Notes under the pieces: model-generated
Told to the model about the DNA's origin: nothing
The model's database searches: none
What the model saw: only the letters and a program-made list of their open reading frames with translations
IMG/VR virus record: IMGVR_UViG_3300009156_000026
Span: 1 to 64,000 of that record
Reading direction: 5' to 3' (one strand)
Length of the DNA stretch: 64,000 nt
Origin: a virus
Program-made: the position numbers and the translations under genes
In this document: positions 38,895 to 46,823 of the stretch, one piece after another
Layout: every line of letters starts with the position of its first letter
How positions within the stretch are numbered: the stretch's first letter is position 1

Positions 38895-40858
38895 TGGTCG
38901 CCGCACGACTGCCCTTAGCTCCCGGCCGTGGCCGTCCACGGACGTCGTTCCGGACGGGCGCCCTGCTCGCTCCGAGCGTCAACCCGCTCGACCTGACCTG
39001 GGTCGATCCGGAGCCGATGTCGGCGTTCCAGCAAGGGCTCGACGCCCTGTGTGGCGAGCTTGAGGTCACCCCCGAGAGCACCGACACCTGGGCGATGGAG
39101 GACGACCTCGGGCTGTTCTGTCGAGCGGCGCTGCCCTTGTTCGTCCCGGGCGAGATCCGCTGGTCCTGGTCGCACGACGCCGTCGTCGACCACCTGACGG
39201 CCATCAGCGCCGGCGAGATCACCAACCTGATCGTGGACCTCCCGCCCAGGTGTTTGAAAAGCAGCATCGTCTCGGTCTGCTGGCCGTGCTGGGAGTGGAT
39301 CCGCAACCCCTGGCTGCGCTACCTGTTCTCCAGCTACGACCTCAACCTGACGATCCGCGACAACGACTACGCCCGGCGGGTGATCAAGTCGAAGTGGTAC
39401 CAGGATCGCTGGGGCGATCGGTACCAGATCTCCAGCATCACCGACGCCAAGCGCCTGTTTGAGAACGACCAGAACGGCCGTCGGCTCGCCACCTCGGTCA
39501 GGTCGCGCGCGACGGGTGAGGGCGGCGATCGGCTGATCGTGGACGACCCGCACGACGCCCGGAAGGTGGAAAGCGACAGCGAGCGCAAGGAAGTGATCGT
39601 CTGGTGGCTGCGGACGATGAGCTCCCGCGTCAACTCGATGCAGGCCGCCAAAGTCATCACCGCTCAGCGCACGCATCATGCCGATCTCGTTGGCCACGTC
39701 TGGGCCGAGATGCTCGCTGGCGGCGAGTCGTACGAGATGTTGGTCTTACCCATGGAGTACGACCCGAGACTGTATGTCCGGGCCGAGGATCTACGGGTAG
39801 GCCCAGCTTCTCCGTCCGACCCGGACCAGGACGATGATATCCCCTGGGAGCCCACCGACGGGGAGTCAGAAGAAGACCAGGAAGAAGACTCCAGGCCACT
39901 CGACGACAACGAGGAGCTCGACACCCAGGGCAAGCGACGGGCCCTGGTCCTGGCCGACTTCGAGGACGCCCCTTCAGAAGCGCTCGACATCGTGCCGGCC
40001 AGGGCGATGCTGATCCCCAGGACCAACGGGCTCGGGTTTTCCGATCCCCGATCCACCACGGGCGAGCTCCTGGTGCCCGAGCAGTGGGACCACGAGTTCG
40101 TCCGCAAGCAGCGGCGGAACCTCGGCCCGATTGCCTATGCCGCCCAGTATCAGCAGGTCCCGACTCCGGCTGAGGGTGGCCAATTCAAAGAGTCGTACTG
40201 GCGCCGCTACAACTTCGGCGTCATGTGGCACCAGGGCCTGCGGCCCAGCATGATCTTCGTCGACTCGGCCTACGGGACCGAGGGTGGCGACCCGACCGGG
40301 GTGGCCGTGTGGGGCGAGCTTGGCGGGCGCCTGTACGTGCTGGCCGCAGCCGAGCTTGAGCTTGAGACGCCCGAGCTCCGCGCCCGCCTGCGAGACCTCC
40401 ACGCCCGCTGGCGGGTGCCCTTCATGGTCGAGCAGAAGGCCAACGGGATCGCCTTGACCCAGGACTTACGTCGAGGCGGCGACGACGAGACCCTGCCCAG
40501 CTTGCCCGTCATGGAGTACCGCCCGGACGGGATGAGCAAGGAAGCGCGGGCGCTGTCGGTCGTCCCGTACGTCGCCGGCGGCTTGTGCTACCTGCCGGAA
40601 GGTGCCGACTGGGTGGACAGGTTCATCACCCAGCACAAGGAGTTCCCGAAGGGCAGGAATGACGACTTGGTGGACACCACCGCGATGGCGATCTGCTGGT
40701 TAGCGTTGAGAACCGACGACATCCGCGAGTGGCTTGGACGGCCAGTCAAGGCGCCCTACGGAGCCGCCGCCTCGGGTGGGGCCGGCCTTGTCGGGGGCCT
40801 CGCTGGCGGCGCCCGGGCCGTGCCGGCCGGAGTCGGCCGCCCGTACTGGCAGCGCTGA
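38894..40858 (+). CDS. terL: Terminase large subunit (packaging ATPase/nuclease)
   Basis: 654 residues from the ATG at 38894. The ATPase part carries LPPRCLKSS (about 115-123), the LKS variant of the deviant Walker A known in one TerL group, followed by W..W...P and FSSYDLNLT; Walker B is DRLIVDDPHD with SDSERK...WW downstream. The nuclease part has FVDSAYGTEGGDPTGVAVWG (about 455) and RNDDLVDTTAMA (about 588), giving the acidic RNase-H-like centre. An unusual acidic insert (DDDIPWEPTDGESEEDQEED, about residues 315-345) lies between the domains. Motor that packages DNA into proheads. Confidence 0.9.
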   Translation: MVAARLPLAPGRGRPRTSFRTGALLAPSVNPLDLTWVDPEPMSAFQQGLDALCGELEVTPESTDTWAMEDDLGLFCRAALPLFVPGEIRWSWSHDAVVDHLTAISAGEITNLIVDLPPRCLKSSIVSVCWPCWEWIRNPWLRYLFSSYDLNLTIRDNDYARRVIKSKWYQDRWGDRYQISSITDAKRLFENDQNGRRLATSVRSRATGEGGDRLIVDDPHDARKVESDSERKEVIVWWLRTMSSRVNSMQAAKVITAQRTHHADLVGHVWAEMLAGGESYEMLVLPMEYDPRLYVRAEDLRVGPASPSDPDQDDDIPWEPTDGESEEDQEEDSRPLDDNEELDTQGKRRALVLADFEDAPSEALDIVPARAMLIPRTNGLGFSDPRSTTGELLVPEQWDHEFVRKQRRNLGPIAYAAQYQQVPTPAEGGQFKESYWRRYNFGVMWHQGLRPSMIFVDSAYGTEGGDPTGVAVWGELGGRLYVLAAAELELETPELRARLRDLHARWRVPFMVEQKANGIALTQDLRRGGDDETLPSLPVMEYRPDGMSKEARALSVVPYVAGGLCYLPEGADWVDRFITQHKEFPKGRNDDLVDTTAMAICWLALRTDDIREWLGRPVKAPYGAAASGGAGLVGGLAGGARAVPAGVGRPYWQR

Positions 40859-40860
40859 GC

Positions 40861-41238
40861 ATGACATCTGATGCTGGCATGACATCTGATGCTGGATGGG
40901 AAGAGACGATCGTGCTCGACGTAACACCCCTCGACGATGCCGCAGCACCTCCGGCGGAGCCGCAGCCGCAGCCGCTGTCACTCCTGGATGCCTGCCTGCG
41001 GCTGGCGCCCGTGATGCGCCACACCGGGCTGTCGTATGCCGCGACCGCCGATCGGATGGCGGCGTACAGCAACGAGCCGTACCTGCAACCGTACGCGTTC
41101 ATGTCGAACCACATCATCGCCTTCCTACGGGCGCTCGCTGCGACCGAGCAGGCGAGAGAGGACCAGCAGGCGGTGCTGGAGGCTCGGGTGCCGAGCCCGC
41201 GTCCGAGCTACGGCCCGAAGCTGCGGGAGGTGGGCTGA
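40861..41238 (+). CDS. Hypothetical protein, 125 aa, with duplicated start codons region
   Basis: The gene begins with an 18-bp tandem duplication (40861-40896) encoding MTSDAG twice, so it has two equivalent ATGs. The rest has a Pro/Gln stretch and a helical domain (LSLLDACLRLAPVMRHTGLSYAATADRM) that could be a small HTH. The stop overlaps the next ATG (TGATG). Confidence 0.6.
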   Translation: MTSDAGMTSDAGWEETIVLDVTPLDDAAAPPAEPQPQPLSLLDACLRLAPVMRHTGLSYAATADRMAAYSNEPYLQPYAFMSNHIIAFLRALAATEQAREDQQAVLEARVPSPRPSYGPKLREVG

Positions 41239-41477
41239 TGGGCGATCAAGTCTCCCTGCCGGCCTGGAAGAAGAGCAAGGCCGTGGCCGGCGCGATGATG
41301 CTGCTGAAGGGGTACGCCGAGCCCGTCACGATCTGCGACCACTGCGGGCGGGCCCTGGAACGGGCCAGCGGGCTGATCGACGTCGAGTTCTCGGGACAGC
41401 AGGCCCGCTACCCGTGCCCGCACTGCGGCGGCACGAGCGTCAGAGACCTCAAGGCTCCGGGAGCGGCCCGTGGCTGA
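41238..41477 (+). CDS. Zinc-ribbon protein, 79 aa
   Basis: CDHCGRAL and CPHCGG about 30 residues apart form a classic zinc ribbon after a Lys-rich N-terminus. Coupled to both neighbours by overlaps. Between TerL and portal; role unknown. Confidence 0.65.
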   Translation: MGDQVSLPAWKKSKAVAGAMMLLKGYAEPVTICDHCGRALERASGLIDVEFSGQQARYPCPHCGGTSVRDLKAPGAARG

Positions 41478-41988
41478 CCTGGGCGGCGAGCGGATCGTGG
41501 CCGACCCCCGACGAGCGTATCGGGAGCGCAAGCAGGCCCTGGCCGAGGGCTACCCAGCGGTGGGTACCCGGCTGGGGGACCGTCCACCCGGCCTGTTCGA
41601 CGACTCGCCCGGGATCAGGCGCCGTCCGTTGCGGGCGATCCGTGAGCTCGCGCCAGAGCCCGAGGGTCCCGATCCGTACCGCGACGCACTGCGCCTGCAA
41701 GTCCGCCCCGGTAAGCGCCGGAACGGCCGAGCTCGGGTGCGGGTCTACCACCTGTTGCCGGGCTACGCCCCGACCGACCGGGACGGTCTCTGCTGGGCGT
41801 TCACGATCAGCCGAGCCGCCTGGGAGCGGCTCCAGACCGAGCGCGTGCTCGACTCCGAGGGCGCGGTCTACCCCGACGGGCGGCCGTGCGTGCCGCCGGA
41901 TCTTGAACCCTTAGACGTACCGATCCAGTGTGGATCGTGCGGCACAACTTCGGTAGAGTGCCTACAGATTCAGTTCTATGAAGAGTAG
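41470..41988 (+). CDS. Hypothetical protein, 172 aa, with C-terminal CxxC
   Basis: GTG start within the upstream gene. Basic middle (RPGKRRNGRARVRVYHLLPG), alpha/beta C-terminal part and a final CGSC-x(6)-C near the end. Unassigned. Confidence 0.6.
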   Translation: MADLGGERIVADPRRAYRERKQALAEGYPAVGTRLGDRPPGLFDDSPGIRRRPLRAIRELAPEPEGPDPYRDALRLQVRPGKRRNGRARVRVYHLLPGYAPTDRDGLCWAFTISRAAWERLQTERVLDSEGAVYPDGRPCVPPDLEPLDVPIQCGSCGTTSVECLQIQFYEE

Positions 41989-42084
41989 AGCCTGAGATCC
42001 AGGCGAAGACCAGTTGTCATAACGGGCTGATCGGGCGAGGTTTCCAGCCTCTGGGGAGGGGCGCGGACGGAGCCCACGGCCCCT

Positions 42085-45033
42085 ATGCAGACCATCACCC
42101 CGGTGGCGGGCCCGGGCTCCAACCCGCTGCAACCGTACCGCACCACCAGGATCAGAAAAGGGCGGGTCACCCAGCAGCAGATCTACGACATCTGGGAAGG
42201 CAACGCTCCCGCGTGGCAGGCCAACTACTGGGAGCGGCTCGACGACACTCTCCACCACCTCTTAGGGGGCACCAGATTCATCCTGCCGGATGAGTTCCTG
42301 GAGGGGGTCGAGGGAAGAGAGCATATGGTCGTGATCTTCCCGCAGAAGATCACGACCCCGCTCAAGATCGTCAACCTGATCGGCAACAAGCGGCCGAAGA
42401 CGAAGCGGTACGCGGTCGGCCTTGCGATGTCCCAGGCGGGGATCGCGACCGACGTCGACACCTGGACCAACGCCTGCCTCGAAGCCGACATCGACGGGGC
42501 GCCCCTGGTCAACTACCGGGAGCTCGTCGGGCGGTGCTTCCTCGAAGGCGCCGTGGTCGTCAAGTGCCTGTCATCTGACGCCCACTGGCGGGTCAGCCCC
42601 TCCTGGCTCGACATCATCGACGAGGAGGAGTACGAGGAGCTCTCGTCCCGTCGGCGCCGCCGCTACAAGCCGGAAGAGGACGTCCTGTTCTCGGACGACG
42701 AGATCGACGAGATCGAGCAGGGCTGGACCTCCGAGGCCAAGCGGATGAACCGTGGCGGGGCCAAGCGGTACATCCACGTCGACCGTGACGGCGTGCCGGT
42801 CCCGAAGCGGCGCTTCCACCGCGACGCCAAGGGACGGACCCGAGACCACCCCTACTGGTCGGTCCCCAGGAAGGACAAGGACGGCGAGCCGATCAAGTTC
42901 ACGGAGGACCGATCGGCCTCACGGAAGGCGTACCAGGAGGAGCAGCGCGAATGGCTGGCCAAGCGCCTGCCATTCGAGGTCGAGATCATTAGTGCGCGAC
43001 ATTGCATCCCACTGATGGATGACAATGAGCGTATCGAAGCGATCCTGGTGATGCGCGAGTACGACGCCATCGAGGCGATCGGAAAAGACCTCGTCTGGGG
43101 CAACGACCAGGATATGCTGATCCCGTCCACGGCCGACGAGGGCGGCCCGATCGTCGTCTACGAGCTCTGGCATACCGACGAACGGATGCGTCCGTACGTC
43201 GCCTACTTCGTAGATGGGTACACCTGGACCGGGTTCGAGCGGCCCCAGATCGGCGCGACCGAGCCGCCGACCCAGTCGGACTTCATGCCGGGGGCTGCCG
43301 AGTCGGACGACGACACCGCGAGCTCGTCGCGGATCGTGGATGCCGTGATCGACCTCCAGAAGGAGTACGGCTGCTCGACCCTGCCGATCCGCTGGTTCTG
43401 GGGCTTGCACCTCCCGATCGACGACGTCACCCGTAAGGCGATCCCGTTCCTCTGGCCCGTCTTGTCCTCGATCAACGCCGCCGAAGGCATCGCCACCGCG
43501 ATGCATATTTACACCTGGCGAAACGCATTCGCAGGTTCGTTCATCCAGTTGGACCCCCAGATCCTGGAGCGGTACGGGAGCCTGTTCGCCAAGAACGGCG
43601 ACCTGTTCCGTTTCTCGTTGGGTCCGATGGAGAACGTGGTCGTCCCTGGGCGACCCCAGATTGCCGCTGCGCCCGATCCCGGTGCGGGTGCGCAGCAGCT
43701 TCTCCAGCTTCTGCTCCAGGCGTCCGCTGCGATGTCGCCGTCGGACGCGGTCTTCGGCGGCGGCGGCTCCGCATCGGGCCACGACCGCGCCCTCTCGAAG
43801 GAGTACATGGAGGTCGCGCTCTCCCAGGTCCTGGAGTCGGCCCGCCTCGCCATCAAGTTCATTGCGGAGCGGATGCTGGAGTACGCGGTCTGGATCGCAG
43901 AGAAAACCGGCCGCTGCGTGCCGGTCTATGCGAACACCCCGATCTCCCAGGTGACCACCCGGGTCGGGGAGACCACCACCGACATCATCGAGCTCAAGCC
44001 CTCCTGGCTCAAGACCAACCAGCAGGTCCATTGCTACTTCGAGAACGACGACGCCGACGAGCTCAAGCGTCAGCAGCTTGCACAACAGCACCTCCAGGGG
44101 CTGGTCCCGTGGGACCAGTACCGCGAGGAAGCCTGGAACGACCCGGCCCCCGACGTGACCCTCGTCAAGATTTTCAACGACCAGACCGCCCGCACCCCGG
44201 AGGGTCGCGAGGACGTGCTGGAGTTCGCCAAGGGCCTCAGAAGCGACGAGCAGGACCAGCAGAAGGAGAAGCTGGTCAAGCAGGGGCTCCTCTCCCCCGA
44301 CGGCTTGCCGACCAAGGCCAGGGTCCCGTTCACGCCGAAGCGCCTGCTGGGTCCGGCCGAGGGGGAGACGTCTCCGCCCAATGGGGCCGGGCTCGACGGT
44401 CTCGCCGCCATGATCGCGGCGGGTGCCGGCGGTCCAGCGCCCCCGGGTGGGGCTGTCCCTGGCCAGCGCGGCCCGGGGGCCGGGATGGGGATGCTGCCGC
44501 CCGGCGTCACCCCGCCCCCAGGTGTCCCGCCCGAGCTCATGGCGAGGCACATGCAACTCGACGCCAGCCACGCAGCGGCCCGCGCGGCGGCAGCGCCAAC
44601 CGGGCCACTCGGCCCGATCGGGGGCCCGGCGAACCCCGGTGGCCTCGGTCCTCCAGGCGGCGGCCCGCCAGGGATGCCACCCGGGATGCCGCCAGGGATG
44701 CCCCCTGGCATGGGTCCCGGAGGACCCGTTGGGATGGGGCCTGCGGCCGGGCCACCCATCGCGCCGGAGCTCCTGGCGGCCCTGCGGGCCACCCGTCCAG
44801 GGCTCGACAGAACGCAGGGTCTGCCGCCCGGCCAGGAAGGCGCCATGGACCAGGAGCGGTACCCCCAGAAGGGGGCGGCTGCTCCCAACCTGCCGGGCAT
44901 GCAGGGCTCGAAGCTCGGCAAGGCCAGTTCGGTCGACTCCCAGGCTGGCGGCGTGATCGCGGCGCAGTTGCGAAAGGCCGCAAAAGCCTACCACTCCAAG
45001 CGGCGGGGCCCGGCCGTCCCGAGCGGGTTGTGA
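42085..45033 (+). CDS. Portal-like protein, 982 aa, with Pro/Gly-rich tail
   Basis: Position after TerL, large size, an acidic/basic wing region and the long amphipathic stretch (about 420-640, including SKEYMEVALSQVLESARLAI) fit a portal of podovirus-like type. Residues about 770-925 are Pro/Gly/Met-rich (repeated GMPPGMPP) and disordered. The last part is basic (KAAKAYHSKRRG). Assignment rests on context and layout rather than a decisive motif. GGAGACGTCTCC occurs at 44364-44375. Confidence 0.7.
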   Translation: MQTITPVAGPGSNPLQPYRTTRIRKGRVTQQQIYDIWEGNAPAWQANYWERLDDTLHHLLGGTRFILPDEFLEGVEGREHMVVIFPQKITTPLKIVNLIGNKRPKTKRYAVGLAMSQAGIATDVDTWTNACLEADIDGAPLVNYRELVGRCFLEGAVVVKCLSSDAHWRVSPSWLDIIDEEEYEELSSRRRRRYKPEEDVLFSDDEIDEIEQGWTSEAKRMNRGGAKRYIHVDRDGVPVPKRRFHRDAKGRTRDHPYWSVPRKDKDGEPIKFTEDRSASRKAYQEEQREWLAKRLPFEVEIISARHCIPLMDDNERIEAILVMREYDAIEAIGKDLVWGNDQDMLIPSTADEGGPIVVYELWHTDERMRPYVAYFVDGYTWTGFERPQIGATEPPTQSDFMPGAAESDDDTASSSRIVDAVIDLQKEYGCSTLPIRWFWGLHLPIDDVTRKAIPFLWPVLSSINAAEGIATAMHIYTWRNAFAGSFIQLDPQILERYGSLFAKNGDLFRFSLGPMENVVVPGRPQIAAAPDPGAGAQQLLQLLLQASAAMSPSDAVFGGGGSASGHDRALSKEYMEVALSQVLESARLAIKFIAERMLEYAVWIAEKTGRCVPVYANTPISQVTTRVGETTTDIIELKPSWLKTNQQVHCYFENDDADELKRQQLAQQHLQGLVPWDQYREEAWNDPAPDVTLVKIFNDQTARTPEGREDVLEFAKGLRSDEQDQQKEKLVKQGLLSPDGLPTKARVPFTPKRLLGPAEGETSPPNGAGLDGLAAMIAAGAGGPAPPGGAVPGQRGPGAGMGMLPPGVTPPPGVPPELMARHMQLDASHAAARAAAAPTGPLGPIGGPANPGGLGPPGGGPPGMPPGMPPGMPPGMGPGGPVGMGPAAGPPIAPELLAALRATRPGLDRTQGLPPGQEGAMDQERYPQKGAAAPNLPGMQGSKLGKASSVDSQAGGVIAAQLRKAAKAYHSKRRGPAVPSGL

Positions 45034-45036
45034 CCG

Positions 45037-45540
45037 ATGGTCTTCTCCGGCTTCGCCTCACCGTCCGCCCTCGCTCGAAGAGAGATCCTCGGCTACGCCG
45101 CCAAGGAAGCGGCCCAGTTCGGCACCACCGTCCGTGGCGTCGTCGACACTTTCTTCGCGGGCAAGCCGCGCCCGGGGCTGCTCGCGTTCCTGGAGCGGAT
45201 GCAGGCCGTCTCGGGGCTGCCGCCGGCCGAGACGATGGCGCTGGTCTCGCGCTACTGGGACCCCGAGGAGATCGAGCCGGCCGACCTGCTGGTGGTCCTG
45301 GAGCAGCTTGTCGCGACCAACGCCCTGCCGACGCCCGAGCAGGCCCGCGAGCTCGTCGAAGCCTCGCAGCGGCTCTCACGGAGATCCCGCACCCACGCCC
45401 GCCTCGTCAAGGCCGCCCAGGCGGCGCACGACGCCGAGGTGGCGCTCACCTCGACTGATCCGCCACCCCTGCCGCCGCCGACCCAGCACGCCGTCCGCGC
45501 TCGATCTGTCCAGCGCTACTCCGGCCTGAGGGCACGCTGA
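45037..45540 (+). CDS. Hypothetical virion-operon protein, 167 aa
   Basis: Helical (ARREILGYAAKEAAQFG, EQARELVEASQRLSRRS) with a Pro-rich C-terminus. Lies 3 nt after the portal stop and overlaps the next gene. May be a scaffold, portal accessory or head-completion protein. Confidence 0.6.
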   Translation: MVFSGFASPSALARREILGYAAKEAAQFGTTVRGVVDTFFAGKPRPGLLAFLERMQAVSGLPPAETMALVSRYWDPEEIEPADLLVVLEQLVATNALPTPEQARELVEASQRLSRRSRTHARLVKAAQAAHDAEVALTSTDPPPLPPPTQHAVRARSVQRYSGLRAR

Positions 45541-46481
45541 TGAGCGTCGGCGGGCTGCCAGAAGCGCTCCCCTCGTCGGTGGTCCGTGGGCTGGTGGACC
45601 GGCTGATCACGCCCGTGGGTCAGCCACCCACCAGCCCACCGGGTCCAGGTCCCGTCCCAGGCACCGAGCCCGGAGGGCCCGTCGGTGGGCCACCCGCTGG
45701 TGGGCCTCCCCCAGGGCCCCCGCCGGGCGGGCCGCCGCCGGGTCCTCCGCCCGAGAACCCGCAGCAGTCGGGCGGTCCCGAGAAGCCGGCCACGGGCCCG
45801 GGTGAGCAGCCCTCTGACGGCCTCGACGACGATCAGGCCGAGGCGATGCAGTTGCTGCTGGCCGACCCGAAGGTCAGGCAGCAGGTCGCGGATCTGGCCA
45901 AGCGGGCCTCAGGCGAGGACAAGGGCAAGCCGAAGTCGCAGATGGACCCGAACCGTCGGCTGATGCTGGCGCAGGGCTGGAACAGCTACGTCGGGTCGCT
46001 GGCGCTCCAGATGAACGCCGCCCGCTCCCAGAGCCCGGGCGCCTCGAAGGCGTCGGACGAGAACCTGCTGCTGGTCTACTGGATGACGCCGATCGCGCCC
46101 TGGTCGGACGACGAGGAGCCGTTCCCGATCCCGCTCTCTGACATCGACGAGTACGCCGATGCGGTCCGCGTCCAACTCGTCAGGCAGGGCTGGACCGACG
46201 TCGACAAGATCGAGGACCAGACCACCAGAGAGTGCTTCCCGCTCCGCGAGACCCTAATCAAGAGCGGGCGCGACTGGGCCGATCAGGTCGACTTCACCGA
46301 CCAGATGGTCGAGCTCACCGACAGGTGGCTGCGTCGGTACGGGAAGCTGCCCGAGCCCGACCTGACGGTGCTGGCCCGCACCCGCCAGGGCCGAGGTGAT
46401 CCCGAATCGCAGGCCCGGGACACCGATAGCTCGCCGTACCCGCCGGGTGGGGTGCCCAGTCCGAACCTCGGGATGCCGTAG
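45540..46481 (+). CDS. Hypothetical protein, 313 aa, with Pro/Gly-rich N-terminus
   Basis: Residues about 25-95 are a Pro/Gly repeat (GGPPPGPPPGGPPPGPPP). Residues about 110-300 are folded, alpha-rich and acidic (YADAVRVQLVRQGWTDVDKI). The design resembles scaffold- or capsid-accessory proteins, unproven. Confidence 0.6.
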   Translation: MSVGGLPEALPSSVVRGLVDRLITPVGQPPTSPPGPGPVPGTEPGGPVGGPPAGGPPPGPPPGGPPPGPPPENPQQSGGPEKPATGPGEQPSDGLDDDQAEAMQLLLADPKVRQQVADLAKRASGEDKGKPKSQMDPNRRLMLAQGWNSYVGSLALQMNAARSQSPGASKASDENLLLVYWMTPIAPWSDDEEPFPIPLSDIDEYADAVRVQLVRQGWTDVDKIEDQTTRECFPLRETLIKSGRDWADQVDFTDQMVELTDRWLRRYGKLPEPDLTVLARTRQGRGDPESQARDTDSSPYPPGGVPSPNLGMP

Positions 46482-46823
46482 CTGGGATCTCAGGCTCGGA
46501 CAAGGCAAAGCCCCCGTCGTCGGCGTCCCGAATACCCGTGCGACAGGGGCCTTACCACACCCCCTCAGGCCGGAGACCCATCCAGCCGTGCAAGCCACGC
46601 ATGAGCGCGAGACAGGTGAGGTCATTCCGACTGTACCTGACCGTTTCCGCTGCGTCAAGGATCGCAGCCGCTGCTGCGCGCCACGACCATCGCTGCGGTC
46701 CCGCATTTGTGGCGGTAGCTTGTCGATTTCGTCTCGTGCAAGGTCACCCCTAGCGGGTCCCCAGGCAGGTCCAGGCTCCGCCTGACCAGACCTGCCTGGG
46801 AGCCCTAGCGGAGGGCCGGCGCG
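46482..46823. promoter_or_regulatory. Intergenic control region before the Gln-rich virion gene
   Basis: 342 nt without a supported gene. Contains the repeated motif TGGCGGTAGCTTGTCG (46710-46725) and, 35 nt later, a hairpin CCCAGGCAGGTC (46760-46771)/GACCTGCCTGGG (46789-46800) with an inner CAGG/CCTG pairing, directly before the ribosome-binding site AGCGGAGGG. Probably a second late promoter with a structured leader. Confidence 0.6.
46710..46725 (+). promoter_or_regulatory. Repeated intergenic motif TGGCGGTAGCTTGTCG, copy 2
   Basis: Identical over 16 nt to 36164-36179. It lies about 100 nt before the start of the Gln-rich virion gene, the same kind of position as copy 1 (62 nt before the small basic gene). 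Confidence 0.5.

Noticed and set aside
39237-39265. Broken Walker A motif in the large terminase
   Set aside because: PPRCLKSS lacks the usual GK, but an LKS form is, to my knowledge, normal for one TerL subgroup, and the rest of the ATPase and nuclease motifs are intact.
42919-44994. 691-codon frame on the minus strand
   Set aside because: Shadow of the portal gene; low-complexity Arg/Gly/His/Leu sequence.
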